Positions 43,768-55,270 of a stretch of DNA of 64,000 nt are shown one piece after another. The first letter of the stretch is position 1; every line of letters begins with the position of its first letter. The translations under genes were made by a program, and so were the position numbers. The notes below the pieces were generated by a model. It did no database searches. It was not told the DNA's origin and saw only the letters and a program-made list of their open reading frames with translations. Source of the DNA: Coniferiporia sulphurascens (Eukaryota > Basidiomycota > Agaricomycetes > Hymenochaetales > Hymenochaetaceae); contig NBBA01000002.1 in the NCBI GenBank assembly GCA_002794785.1, positions 248,001-312,000 of the forward strand. The letters run 5' to 3'.

Positions 43768-45730
43768 ATGGAGCCCATCACCAGACGTCTTCACGTCTCC
43801 GGCCTCACACCTCAAATATCCTCCACCGACCTTTCAAAGCGTTTCTCGACTTTCGGAACGGTAACAGCGCTCGATGGACCAGGCAAGCTCGATGCGCTCG
43901 GCCAACCACGTCCTTTTGCGTACGTGACGCTCGAGACGACCAAGGGCCAGCTCTCCAAGTGTGCGTGCCAGTCTCTTCCCGTAACGCATATGCACTCATA
44001 ATTTCAGACAGGTTTAAACCTACTCAGCGGGACGACGTGGAAGGGCGCACGATTACGCATCGGTGAGGCACGGCCAGATTATACCGAGCGGTGCGTTTTT
44101 CCCCTTCCTTCGCTTTCCCCGAATCTCAAAACCTTTTCTTACATCTAGTATCCGCAAAGAACATGAACCCGCCCCCGAAGTCGAATCTACGCGACCGAAA
44201 AAGCGTCGACGCCTCGCGCGAGGCTGCATCGGTGTGCACACGGCAGATATGGCGCCTATGACACCCGCCGCCGTTCGCTCGGGCTGGCGCACAACGCCAC
44301 TCGGCCGGCTCATCCGCCCCATGCGCATGCGCCCGCTCAAGCCACTCCCACCCCTCCCAACATCGTCCACCACTCGAGTATCCGGGGCGCAGAAGCTCGC
44401 GGCCGCACAAGCGCGTCGGAAGGGCAAGAAAAGGCTACGCCCTCCGCCCGTGCGTGCGCGCCGACGTCTGCTCGACCCTGAGGCGTGGGGAAGCGAGTAT
44501 CTGAAGGGTGTCATGCTAGAGAGCAGCAGCGGCGTGATCCTACCTGAACGACCGCCGAAGGCGCAACCTCTTCCAGTAATTGATGATGGTGACAGAAAGG
44601 AGGAAACGCAGCCCGCTCCAGTTGCCCGCACTTTTCCCACTAAACCAAGATTGCCATCTCCTTCATTGGCGCCTCCTATAAAGTCTGCTCCTCCAATTCG
44701 GTCCTCTCCCACCCCTCCTATACTCCCATCATCCGCTGCACAGGCCGACATCGCCCAGGAAGCAGCGCAGTCTCTGGCCCTCCTCACATCCCTCTTCGGC
44801 CACAATAACGACGCAGGCCAGAATGATGAGGACGACGACAACTGGGGCGGCGCAGAGAGCCTGAGCGATATTGAAGTCGAGTTGCCAGCGGAGATCGCAC
44901 GGATTGGGAAAGAAGCGAAGGAATGGGCCAACGATGGTATTGAGTTCGTCCCTCGGGACGGGCCGGTGCAGAAGGGCAAGGACAAGAGTAAGGATGAGGT
45001 GAAAGCGAAAATGATAGGAACGAGAGTGGAGGCCGACGACCAAACCGTGGAACCCAGTGTACCACAGGAGGAGTCCGAAGGAAGCGGGGAGGAAGAGTCC
45101 GACGGACCCACACAGACGAGGTCTCAGGTCGAAACCGATGTAGACACCGAAGCAGAAGAAAAATTAGCCCCCCTATCAAAAGTCCAGATGACCACATTGA
45201 AGGACATGTTCGCGCCACGCGCAGAAGATGGTACGTTTCACAACGTATATGCTATCAAAACTTCAAGTAACTCTAACTTCTCTCCTTTTATTGTGCTTCT
45301 ACCAGTCGGTTTCTCCATCCTCGGCAACCTCGACCTTGACCTCGAGCTAGACGACGTACCTGAGATCTCCGCGCCTCCACCGCCCCAGTACACATCAGTC
45401 GCTCCCTACACGAGCAAAATAACCATCGGGACCGGAGCGCCGACTGCCCCCTCTCTACACATGCCCGTCCTCGACACGAGCAGACCCCTCTTCTTCCCCT
45501 CGTCCTTCTCGTCCTCTCCGATGACGCGAGCAGCAGGCAAGGCTGTCCCTCCAGACGTACTTGACCTCCTCCGCTCGCGCGCACCAGGGTTCCACCGCAC
45601 CGAAAGCACCGAGGCGATCCGCGCGCGCTGGGTAGCGCGTAAAGTCGAGCTCACGCGTGACTGGAAGCGACGCCACCGCGAGGCCGTTAAGAGTGCACGG
45701 AGGCGGGGTGGTGGGGCTGGGCGGGACTAA
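43768..45730 (+). CDS. RRM protein resembling nucleolar protein 8 (NOP8/NOL8)
   Basis: This is a probable nucleolar 60S ribosome-biogenesis factor. ATG at 43768 opens an N-terminal RRM: RRLHVSGLTPQISSTDLSKR (RNP2), then PFAYVTLETTKGQLSK (RNP1-like). Two introns near 43962-44009 and 44091-44148 follow, joining to LNLLSGTTWKGARLRIGEAR and a basic segment (RPKKRRRLARG). The WKGxxLRIGEA ending is characteristic of NOP8-like RRMs. The long middle is acidic and Ser/Pro-rich. A short intron at about 45234-45306 precedes the C-terminal block VGFSILGNLDLDLELDD and a basic helix ELTRDWKRRHREAVKSARRR, ending GGGAGRD at 45730. The splice of codon EDV across that intron keeps the frame. The family name rests on remembered similarity of the RRM end and the C-terminal block. 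Confidence 0.78.
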
Positions 45731-46241
45731 AAAAAAAACTGTCACTCGTGTGTGTTCTCATCGTCTTCTGACACCAAAACGTGGTTTGAATGCCTGTCTA
45801 TTGTGTGTACGTATTTCCTATACACGCGAGCGATAGCGCTAAGAGGAGATAAATAGGATATTGGCGCTGTTGCTGATGTCGCGCTAAAGAGCTAAGGATA
45901 TATATATATTGCTACACTAGTGATACAAAACTTGTGATTGCTGTGATCTGCTGCAAGCCTACACGTCAATGAGGGGAAAGGATGTTGGAAACAGGGTACA
46001 GTACTATGTAATACCAATGCGGGAGAATGCAAACTGTAAATGCGTTGTAACAGTGGTAAAAAATCTGGCGGGATTACGCAATAATGGAAAGAGAAAAAAA
46101 GATGTGTGTATGCTCGAGAAGAGGTGGGGTAAGGCGAATATCGCGTGTAGGGGATGAAGCGAGAGGCGAACTAAATAGGCTTGAAAATAAAATGAAGAGA
46201 GTAATGCGTCTAGCCCGCCCACCTGCCCGCCCAATGTCCCG
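45731..46241. other. Intergenic between convergent genes
   Basis: 3' ends of the NOP8-like gene and the AT-hook gene converge here. AT-rich with a TATATATATATT tract near 45900. No gene seen. Confidence 0.5.
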
Positions 46242-48056
46242 TCATATTTTCTGTCGTTTCATCTGGGGCTCAACATGCATCTCCTGCATGTCCCCATCAG
46301 CGAGCAGAACGAGACCTGTCTCGACCGGTGGACTCGCAAGTACCTTTCGTGGACGTCCGCGCCCACGTTTCTGCGAAGAGGAAGCGAGGGTGGACGCACC
46401 CTCGGAGACTGGAGAAGAAGGCGATGGGGACTGGAACGAGGTAGAGGGTGACGACGAGCCTGAAAGCAAGGGTGACTCGGAGGAGTTCGCCTCTGTGGCG
46501 TCCGGGGATTTCGGGAGGCTCTTTCGAGGGCGCCCGCGCTTGCGTTTCTCTAGGACGGTCGTTGAGCTTGTCGAAGCTGAAGAGTGGACTGGGAGCATGG
46601 TCGAAGACGATAGGGCCAGATCCTGGTTAACTTTGAGCAAAGGCGTGGCACGCAAAACAGGTTCCAAAGTTTGGATGTCCAGAACCAGAATCGGTTTCTC
46701 CTCGGTCGCTTGAGCGTCCTCGAAAATCTCGACGTCGATCATCCGAACGTCCTCGTCGGCACCCGCCTCCGCGACCGCGGCCCGCTCGACCTCGGTCTCA
46801 GCTTCAGTCTCGACCGAAGCCTCCATCTCACTCGCCTTGCGCTTCTGGCTCCTCGTGCGTGGCTCGTCAGGCGGAGGGGGCAAAGCCGCCCTCGTCCTCG
46901 GCTTCCTCTCCTTCTTCTCCTCCGGCGGCGGTGGTGGCGGCAAAGGTGGGAGATACGCCCACTCAAACGCACTCAGCCTCTCACTCCCCCACCGCCACTC
47001 ATCCGGCACCTCCGTATTCTCCATCGTCTCCCCTCGCTCAAACGCCTCTTCCAGCGCCGCATCCGCCCTGTCCAGCTCCCGCGCCGCCTTCCTCACAAGC
47101 GGGTGGGTCCGCAATATCGGAATATCCTCCGGGCCGGGACGCCGCGCTTCCACGGCCGGATCGCGCACGGGAACGGAGAAGCCGAAGAAGTCGTAAGCCG
47201 CGATGGCGATGGCCGAAGAGAGTTCCTCACGCGCAACGCGGTAATCGTACTCGAGGTGCTTCGGCCCAGGTGGCCGCGGCGCGGTGGACACAGTGCGCGT
47301 CTCCAGTCGCGAGGAGACGCGTTTCGGGATGAGGAGGGGTGTTCCTCGCGTGTGCTGCTCTCTATTCGTTCTGGTGGCTAGCACCGGGATCGGAGCCGCC
47401 ACTCCGTGAGTGGCGGAATAGGAAGAGTGTTCGGAGGAGGAGCTGGAGGAAAGCGAGGATGTAGATGTTGAGGGAATAAGACATAAAGTCGCGTCCAGTG
47501 TCTTGGTAAGTACCGCTTTCTCGGTAACATAGTGCGTGTCGGCGAGCTTTTCCAAATCGTCCAGTGGCAGCGTGGCGGAAACAGTAGTAGATGTGGCAAG
47601 AGAGACTGCGCCCTTGAGCATTGAAGCCTTATCAGACGTGGCGGACGCAAGAGTCGCACTAGACGAGTCCGACGAGGGTGTAGATAGTCTTGTGGCAGGA
47701 GTGCCGGTGTGGCTAATAGTAGCGTTCATATTCATTTCGTGTACTGCGCGTGCAGGTTTTTCCGAAGTCACTATTTCCGCAGCTTGCTTTGGCAACGTGT
47801 TGGGGCTGCAGCCACTACGCTCGGTCGTTGTCGCTGTCGACGACGACGAAGAGCACGAGGAGTGTCTAGGAGTGCTACAGATGCGTGTCTGCAAACAAAT
47901 TAATTTTCTCTTGTAGCGCGGCGGGAGGCTGGTCGAGATCTGAATATCCTTGTCCGGATTCGTACTATCTGCAAACCCGCCTGCTGATATGGCGGTATGC
48001 GAGCTGCTCTGGCTCGACGACGCAGACGAGCTCTGCGCGGTAATATACCTGGGCAT
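46242..48056 (-). CDS. AT-hook DNA-binding protein (604 residues)
   Basis: A long uninterrupted frame starts at ATG 48056 (MPRYITAQSSSASSSQSSSH). It has two AT-hook motifs near the C-terminus, RKRGRPRKSLPKS and KRGRGRPRKVLASP, which bind the minor groove of AT-rich DNA. The N-terminal 200 residues are Ser/Thr-rich and likely disordered. A central segment (about residues 260-350) is better structured: EYDYRVAREELSSAIAIAAY, DFFGFSVPVRDP and RAARELD-like helices, then WRWGSERLSAFEWAYLPPLP. Proline runs and an acidic stretch follow. The C-terminus QMKRQKI may act in nuclear localisation. A TATA-like TTATATAG lies about 25-30 bases upstream of this ATG, so the mRNA start would be very near it. The open frame continues upstream of the ATG without another Met. 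Chromatin or transcription role is inferred. Confidence 0.72.
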   Translation of the reverse strand: MPRYITAQSSSASSSQSSSHTAISAGGFADSTNPDKDIQISTSLPPRYKRKLICLQTRICSTPRHSSCSSSSSTATTTERSGCSPNTLPKQAAEIVTSEKPARAVHEMNMNATISHTGTPATRLSTPSSDSSSATLASATSDKASMLKGAVSLATSTTVSATLPLDDLEKLADTHYVTEKAVLTKTLDATLCLIPSTSTSSLSSSSSSEHSSYSATHGVAAPIPVLATRTNREQHTRGTPLLIPKRVSSRLETRTVSTAPRPPGPKHLEYDYRVAREELSSAIAIAAYDFFGFSVPVRDPAVEARRPGPEDIPILRTHPLVRKAARELDRADAALEEAFERGETMENTEVPDEWRWGSERLSAFEWAYLPPLPPPPPPEEKKERKPRTRAALPPPPDEPRTRSQKRKASEMEASVETEAETEVERAAVAEAGADEDVRMIDVEIFEDAQATEEKPILVLDIQTLEPVLRATPLLKVNQDLALSSSTMLPVHSSASTSSTTVLEKRKRGRPRKSLPKSPDATEANSSESPLLSGSSSPSTSFQSPSPSSPVSEGASTLASSSQKRGRGRPRKVLASPPVETGLVLLADGDMQEMHVEPQMKRQKI

Positions 48057-48904
48057 GCTGTGCAGCTGCGAGCTGCTTTCCCTATATAACTCTTTATGTA
48101 CTGTTGACAAAAACGACAAGATCCGTTATTTCCATAAGCGAACGCGAAATCGGCGCAAGGTGATCTTACGAGCTTTCATCGATCTAAAATGCGGTTCAAA
48201 ACGTCGAGTCAGAAAGTCGGAAAAGCCGCACAAGGATGGAGAGGATGAAAGCGCTGCTTCAAAAGAGGGGTTTAGCTGGGTGCTTTTATCCTCTGCGATA
48301 TCAAAGGATGATTTATGCAGAGGAGAAAGCACAAAGAAACGACTCACGCCACAGCCCGGTGGCGCCGACCTTCTAGAAATGGAAAGGCTGTTCGAAACGA
48401 ACGATGATCTGATCGACAAGGCCCCGCGGCTGCCCGCTGCCGTCTGCGCTCTTTCTTTGTAGGGCCCGGGGCTGCAGTGGTAGTAGTAGGTACCACTACT
48501 GCGCTTCACCAGCTGATAACCCGCCCGTACAAAAAATAAGGAAAAGCCACGAGGGTCCACCCAACTGCCTGCAGAATCCGAAACGTACCCTAGGACTTTG
48601 GATCCGCGCCCAAGTCAATTAAAGCCCCGTTACCGTGGCTTAGTCCATCGTGGCTCGTCTCCTGGCCCCGGCCCTGGCCACACGCTTTAACACATTGCTT
48701 CCATGGACCACTGCGTGTTACTTCCGTGGACTGAGCGAAGCGGTGTAATATCCCGAAGACTCTAGACCCCTATATCGAGCCACTAAGTACCCTGGTAAAG
48801 GCTTATCGTGAAACATTCAAGTTAGCACGACCGCTCAGGCTGATTTCTTCATTAGAGTTCCTCTCGGTCTGTGTCCCAGTTAATCGTTGTACATGTACCG
48901 CTTC
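48057..48904. other. Upstream region of the AT-hook gene
   Basis: The first bases hold the TATA-like site. A near-palindrome AGTAGTAGGTACCACTACT lies near 48483. Two overlapping frames (170 residues plus, 144 minus) are without motif and look non-coding. No gene called. Confidence 0.35.
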
Positions 48905-49125
48905 TTAATACAAGGTATATTAAGTGGCTAAGCTCCGCATCGAGGAAGCCGCCCCAATTTGCGCGGCTCAGAATAACAAAACTTCGGTCTCGTTTCGCAT
49001 GTTGTTGGAAAAGCTCGTACAGCCCCATGTTAATATATTCTTCTTATATGTGCGCTTATGATGTATTTCATTCGCCCGGAGCCTTGTTCTGGAGCATGTA
49101 CGGGTTAAGGGTTTGACTCCAAACG
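48905..49125. repeat. Diverged tandem duplication, unit 1
   Basis: Begins near AAGGTATATTAAGTGGCTAA and ends at GGGTTAAGGGTTTGACTCCAA. It is co-linear with 49262-49575, which has the matching ATATATCTAAAGCGGCTAAT and GGGCTGAGGGTTTGGACCCC. The content is non-coding as far as I can see. Confidence 0.6.
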
Positions 49126-49261
49126 AGTCATACTGTTCCATATGTCAATCACTTTATTCTTTGGAGGCACCCTGAAACCAGTTCTCAATCGACTATCTCA
49201 CATGTGAAATTGCACATACTTATCCACCGCGGCACGTCTCGGATAGTTGTCATAATGTTAC

Positions 49262-49575
49262 AATATATCTAAAGCGGCTAATCTCGGCATTGAAGGAGCT
49301 TCTTTAATATCCTCCTCATTTGCGTGGCTTGGGTGCAATAGATTGTAACTTCGACCTCCTCTCACATAGAGTTGCAAAGCTCCTAGCTCCTATGTAGGTT
49401 CTTTGCTCATTACATAGTAGAATTCTGATCTTCATATGAATAATATGCAGTATGCGCGCTCTTGACCCATTTCACTCATTCGAAGCTTTCTTTTAAAAGA
49501 TGAAAGTCCGGACTCGACGACTAGCAACGACAGTATTGGGGGCATCCGGGCTGAGGGTTTGGACCCCAAACTTCA
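49262..49575. repeat. Diverged tandem duplication, unit 2
   Basis: The longer relative of 48905-49125, with an insertion of about 90 bases in the middle. Matching blocks include the start, a TTTGCG(T/C)GGCT segment and the end. Origin unknown. Confidence 0.55.
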
Positions 49576-49826
49576 TGTTAATCTATATGATCGTCGGACC
49601 TCCGACTACTATCAAGATAGCAGCGACATTGCTAAAAATCGAAGCAATAGGCTATCTCTAATTGGATGGATCTACGACTCGGTTTACAAACTGCAGCCAA
49701 GGCCCTCTTTTCCAAAAAGACCCGGGCCAGTTGATTGGATAGTATTACATGATAAGGTGAAGAAGTGCAGATCCGCAACACTTTTGTACCTGTACACTTA
49801 ATCCAAAACCAGATAAGGGACTCGGC

Positions 49827-50780
49827 TCATGAATCAACCTGGTGGCTGTCGGAGTCAAAATGGTTAAGCTTCTCCTTACAGAGAATACCCCCGATGGCGT
49901 CCATTAGACAGAATGACAGACCCGAGGAGTTAAAGGTATAATTAGACAAAAACATTGAGTACATAGAGGGGAATATCTTATAACCAGGCGGAATATCATA
50001 AAGAAACGGAAGCAGTCCTGGACAAAGTAGATGAGGTATTTTCACGTTTGGTGTCCAATCCAATGAGAGGCGACGAAGTATACGAGTTATTCGGGTATTG
50101 CGTTCCCATTTTAGTACCAGTATAGAATAGTACCAAGCATCTCGATAAGTACTAAATACTAGTCCGAGGTATAATCTCTGAGGGGCGAATATTTTTACCC
50201 ACTGCTTCAAGTTGACTGCATCAAAGTATAAGCGAAGGCGAGGGTAATTACATAGCAGGCTGAAAATGCTTGCAGTAGCATCAATCTGTATTGAAAGCGA
50301 AGAATCTATGTTCAGAAACCTCCTTATCTCAAATCGACTGTGAGGGAAGCCGTAGAGAAGTTGACAAGCCTGGACAGCACGGCAAGTGTCGTACACTCCC
50401 CTGAAACGGCCTCCTCATTCCATCCTGGTAGGGCTTGGGCTGCCCAAATATGAAATAGTCTTCTCATTCCGGTTCTCTAATTTATTTCCAATGTGTCTTA
50501 ATTATAAGAGATAATGTCTTCGGGTGAGTTCGAGAGTATAAACTCGATGATTAATCGCACGAGTCGCTTGACGGATTTTCCTACTAGTCGACATCCTGAC
50601 TGGTAGACATAGTTGTCGATCGTGTAAACTAGGCCTAAAGAATGTCAGGCATAGTCATGGTTAGGAACGTCAATCGCGTGAATATAAAGTATCGGTGGCT
50701 ATAAAACAACTCGCGCTGCGAGAGAAGAGACTTCCAGTAACATTACCTTTGAGACCTGAATTACACTGGGGCGCAAGCAT
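49827..50780 (-). pseudogene. Gene of unknown function, decayed copy 2 (related to 23513-25109)
   Basis: Diverged relative of the 23.5-25.1 kb gene. Shared blocks are NYPRLRLYF (here CNYPRLRLYFDAV, there HDYPRLRLYFNIF) and ILRRLSLDWTPN, and at the DNA level the ATAATGTCTTCGGG block. The GPG signature region of copy 1 is not readable in a single frame here, and no full gene model could be made. The frame at 49827-50396 is open for 189 codons with no ATG-anchored model. It is probably a pseudogene; a gene with many small exons is not excluded. Confidence 0.45.
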
Positions 50781-51135
50781 TTTCCTCAGTGACGAGAAAT
50801 GGCTGGTGGATACGCAGGAGACTGCTACTTCCAAGCCTAGTACTTGGGTGAGCGGCAGCGGACCATGCTAACTAGTATTTGGCAGCCTCAGCTAGCAAGT
50901 GCACGCTTCCGAACGATGTTGTTCCCTGCGCCTGTTGTCCTTGTATATATTTAAAAAATTAGGTCAACCTCTCTTGAATGGGGGACCACTTGTACAAAGA
51001 AACACGGACAGTGGGCCAAAATGCGCACATTTAGTTCATACTTCGACAGGTGTCAAAGGCATGAATCGACAAATAAACCCAGACTCTCAAGACCACATAG
51101 CACCACCACACAGAGAACATAGCCCTCGCACAACC

Positions 51136-52064
51136 TCAAATCCTCTCGTGCCCGCCTTCCTCATAAAACTTCACCATGCGCGTCACAATAACGTCCAGTC
51201 CATCAAGCCAGCGCGAGAGCTCGTCATCGAGCTTCGCCTCATCGCCACCCTGCGCGATACGCGTGAAGAAGTCGCGCCGGCGCGGACACGCCCTGAGCGC
51301 GACCTGCACGACCATGCGCACCGCGAAGCCGTGGTGGTGCCGCAGCACGCTGTCGTACGCGCGCGAGAAGCTCGGCTGAAGTTTTTCCTCGTGCGGGTGC
51401 GCGAGCGCGTCTTGCAGCGCGCGACACGTGAAGAGCAGACCCCTGGAGTCTCGAGTCAGCAGCCGACTTCGGTCTCCCTCTATGACGATTGGATGGAAGT
51501 GGGGATGTGATTTTCTTTTTCACACCCCCACGGTTCCAGGAGCGTGGAATTGGAAGAGAAAAGAGGGCGCGTACCGGAGAAGTCGGCGCAGTGACGCCGT
51601 TCCGTGCTTGGCGTGATCGTTCGCTTCGCTATGCACGAGCTTCTCGAGGGTGCAGCACCCGTCCGGATTAGAGGCGTGAGTAGTCCTCACACCCTGCATG
51701 TGGCACGCTCAGCCGTGATATGATTTTTAGCTCCACTCAAACAGGTGCTTACGTGTATGTTACTCTTGATATCGGCCTGCACGAAAGAGAACACCCCGAC
51801 CCCGAGCAAATCTGCATTTTCCGGTTTGCAATATCTCTTTTTAGTTAGCTAACTTTTTTTTTTTAGTATGGAGTTTGAGAACGGAACCGTACCAAACATC
51901 CCTGAAAGGCCATCAGACGCCTCGAGAAACTCAACAGTGGAGACCCCGTCGTCCGTAAGCGGAACGTCTGCGAAGGACTTCGAGCCCTGACGTTAGAAGA
52001 CGGTGAAATGGCAGCGGGCTCGGCAAGAAAGACACACCTTGACCGTCTCGAAATAGGGCGCCAT
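51136..52064 (-). CDS. Glycolipid transfer protein (GLTP) domain protein
   Basis: This is a cytosolic protein of the GLTP fold that carries sphingolipids between membranes. ATG at 52064 gives MAPYFETVK, then after a short intron SFADVPLTDDGVSTVEFLEA and GLSGMFG. Later exons give DLLGVGVFSFVQADIKSNIH, NPDGCCTLEKLVHSEANDHA, and a final exon RGLLFTCRALQDAL, SFSRAYDSVLRHHHGFAVRM, ALRACPRRRDFFTRIA and the end FYEEGGHERI at 51136. The Asp and Asn of the headgroup motif (ADIKSN) and the His of the LRHHHGF segment are present. The Trp that stacks on the sugar in canonical GLTPs seems absent (RRLLRGL instead of a WLKRGL-like form), and the Lys after the Asn is not found, so ligand choice may differ. 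Total length of about 200 residues fits the family. Confidence 0.88.
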
Positions 52065-55000
52065 GGAAGGCTAAAAATGTGGCTCGCTTAAGACTTCTAT
52101 GAATCCTTCAGAGTATTTTCGCGCCGAGTCGTCTGGGGAACAGCGGTAGTTTGTACGTATTGGAATCCTGCGTGCAGGTCAGTGTAACTGGCTGAGGAGC
52201 AGGCATGCTTTCGAGGGCACTCACTATCTGTGCCACAATGCCTGCAGGACACCAGCCAGCCGGGCGCTCATCATACGGATTCGTCTTCGAACGAGTTGCG
52301 GCCAACCGGCCACGCGTCGTAAACGCGTCTGCACGTGACTTCTTCCAAAAAAGAAAAGAAAAAAAAGAAAACGAACGCTTTTGGTCTAAACCTTACATAA
52401 TGCTCGCATCATCAACGTCATGACTCACCCCCGCGTACACTCTTCCTTTGTCTTGTTCTTCGGCGTCCTGTTCGTGCCTACCCCTGGTATTTCTGGCAGC
52501 CGCTGTGTACGCATACATACCATGCGTCTTTATCGTCTGATGTTCCTCGATACCCTCCGGCGTACTTCGGTCTGTGAACCTGGGACTTTTTTTCGCAAGC
52601 GTCTTTCCAGTGTTTCTTCTGAAAGGCTTCATTCGGCCATCTAGCGCCTGGTTGTTTTTATCTCCTGCAAACTCAATGTTCCGATCTCCTTTCTGGTACC
52701 TGAAACAAACACAGGCACTGGTTCCTTCGAGGAAAGGGAAAGGTATTTTTCTTTCCAAGGCAAAGAAGGAACTGCACGGAATAGAACATCTGGGCTTGCG
52801 CGCTCTTGCTTCATTCCTCTAGAACCAACCGATTCCTTATCTCGGGTGAAACGTCTACACGACTTGGGCTGTTTCTGTTCAATCAGCTCTTCTTCGCGAG
52901 GTGTTTCTTCTGATTCCAAGCAAACAGAACAATGTATTTTTTTTGTCCAAGGGTTGATTTCCCTTCCGTACATAGCACAAGCGGACATCCCTAAAACAAT
53001 TCCTTCAAAAAGAACATTCATATCAGCGTTCAATCAAACTCAGAATCCACAACAGTCTTGGCCAACGACTCTTGACACCCTTTCTATGAAATCGCCACAC
53101 ATCCGTTGGCGCAGGAACACCAATCTACTTTCAAGCACCCTTCCACAGGACGTCACCGCCGTTTCCAAAAGCGGAAGAGCGCGAGACAGGCAAATGTCGG
53201 TGCACTGATGGCCAATTTGTGTATGTATGCACGGATCGCTCCCGGGCGAAGTTGCCCTCCGACCTTCGACCCTCAACCTCCGACCTCCGGGCCTTCGCCT
53301 GTCACAGCGGTCTTGATGGAGCGAACGCGCTCAACGGCCGCTTGCCTCATCGTCCGACGACCCTGGGGGTACTGAAGCCCAGACCCCCTTAACAACTCTA
53401 AATACCCAAGGCACACGATCCTCAGAACGGCAGAAGCAAGGTTTTCCGGCCTTTTAAGGACTGGTCCGACCAATAATCGCATTAAGCGTGTACAGCATAT
53501 ATATGTCACGGTGCAACGCCCCTTGACAGGTACGCGGCGCGCCACCGTCATTTGCAAAATATTGTACATATCATTGTGTATGTTCCAACTTCCGTTCGTA
53601 TATACAGTATGTATATATTTGGACCGTGCGGTCTGCCCAGCGAGCGCAGCGTATCAGTTGTCGTCCGGACTCAGGTACACGTACCTGTGCCAGCTTCGAA
53701 GTTTCATTTCCCACCCCGTGGCGCGCGTTCATCAACACCGTACGCCGCGATAACACACACACATAACACTGCTAAGAAAGCACCGTATCTAGAAGATCGC
53801 GAAAAGATTTACCGGATATACGTATGGAAGCGTATGCCCTGCACACGTGTGTACCCACATACATGTATACCGTTACGACAAGAATGCGCGTCTGTGTAAA
53901 CTCCATTCATACTACTTGTATTTACAGTAAGACCTGCCACACTAGCGGCTGTGAATACTCAGATATCAAACATTGCACCGGTCTCTCGGGGCCTTCCAGC
54001 TGGGAAGTCGCTCATACCAGTGCGCTCAAAGAGGTTGCAATGAAAAATAAAAATAAAGAGAGACGCTTCACTAGTACTCCGTCATTTCCGGTCGTTTCAC
54101 CGCTTCGCTCTTCCGAGTCGCACCGTGACAGTGGCGGCCCGGGACCTATCAAGCACCAGTATGTATTCCACCATTCCTTACTCGCAGCCCTCAGCCACAT
54201 CAGACTCCGACTCGAATTTCACAGCACCTAAAACTACGTAACACACGCGCTCTGACGATCGACGCGGATTGACCGCCCTGGCCGTGGCCCGTTACCCCCA
54301 GGTTCATCCGGGCCAGGGCCACCCGCAACGTACAGTATGTAACACATTTTCACTTTCAAGTTCTCCAAACCATTTTCTTCAACTCCCCAATTCACGCGCC
54401 CGCTTCCGAATAGCCCACGGCACACCACTGGTAGGGTAAGGTACCTGAGACATATGTGATATATCATTGATTTGTTGAATTTAGAACAGCGCCCCGGGCG
54501 GTCCCGTAAAACCACAATGATACAGCACATTCAAGTCCATACGTGCGCGGCGCGCGTCCGAACCCCATTAATATTCACGTCCCTGGACGCGGCTGATCTT
54601 CGGCGCGAGCAATCCCATCTCATTAATATCCCCAATATTGAGAAGTCCTTCCAAAAAAAAAGCTCAGCATCCGCTTTTTTATTTGTTTCCGTCTCCGTCT
54701 CCATTTCCATTTCCATTTCCATTTCCGGTTTCCCCGCAGATAATTAGCCCCGGCTGAGTATCTTCTCCCCAAAACAGAGTTAAGGGGGGGGGGGGTGGTA
54801 GTGTGGACCCGCGTGCATGAGGGTTGAAGGCAAATTTTCCCAGATAGATCAGACTCCGGCAATACGTAGGTACAAGTCCACCGCGGTGCTGGTGCTGGTA
54901 CAACCTTCGTATACACATACACATGCACAAACACATTACTACCAGGTGGCAGTAGTAGCAATAATATACACTTGACCGGACGCGCACGAGCATCTAGATT

Positions 55001-55270
55001 CTTCCCCTATACTTCGTCCGTCCCTTCTCGAACCCCCGACACCGGCACTCCAACACTCGCGCGCCGAGTCCGGGTATATTTTCACGGCCAGCGCCACGAA
55101 ACGAAGCGCAAGGGGGGGAGAGAGGGAGGAGGACAGCCTGTGAATATGTAAATCGAAACGCCCAGATCGCGCTTTAATTGAATTCCGACGCTTCTCGTGT
55201 TCGTTTTCCCACCTTGAAGGCCACACACCGTGACGGCAGCCAACAAAAAAGTAGCCAATGAGGGGCTTAC
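52065..55270. other. Large region without a confident gene
   Basis: Several overlapping frames exist: minus 52641-53033 (130 residues, ATG-like start MNADMNVLFEG), minus 52393-52758, plus 53552-53899 and others. None has a recognisable domain or convincing splice pattern. The region carries simple repeats near 54.7 kb, including a G run at about 54785-54794. It contains the promoter of the GLTP gene (upstream of 52064) and the 3' region of VPS28. Confidence 0.4.
54690..54727. repeat. Hexanucleotide repeat (CCATTT)n
   Basis: About five tandem CCATTT units (TTTCCATTTCCATTTCC pattern) follow a CCGTCTCCGTCTCC tract. A short microsatellite. Confidence 0.85.

Noticed and set aside
44053..45111. 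352-residue minus-strand frame
   Set aside because: It is antisense to the long NOP8-like exon, is Ser/Arg/Pro low-complexity and has no splice or family support; a shadow of the GC-rich coding frame.
46242..48119. Start of the AT-hook protein at 48119
   Set aside because: The codon there is TTG; the first ATG in frame is at 48056.
52393..53033. Gene on the minus strand between GLTP and VPS28
   Set aside because: Two overlapping frames in different phases with no domain, no splice signals that join them, and a codon pattern no better than in neighbouring intergenic DNA.
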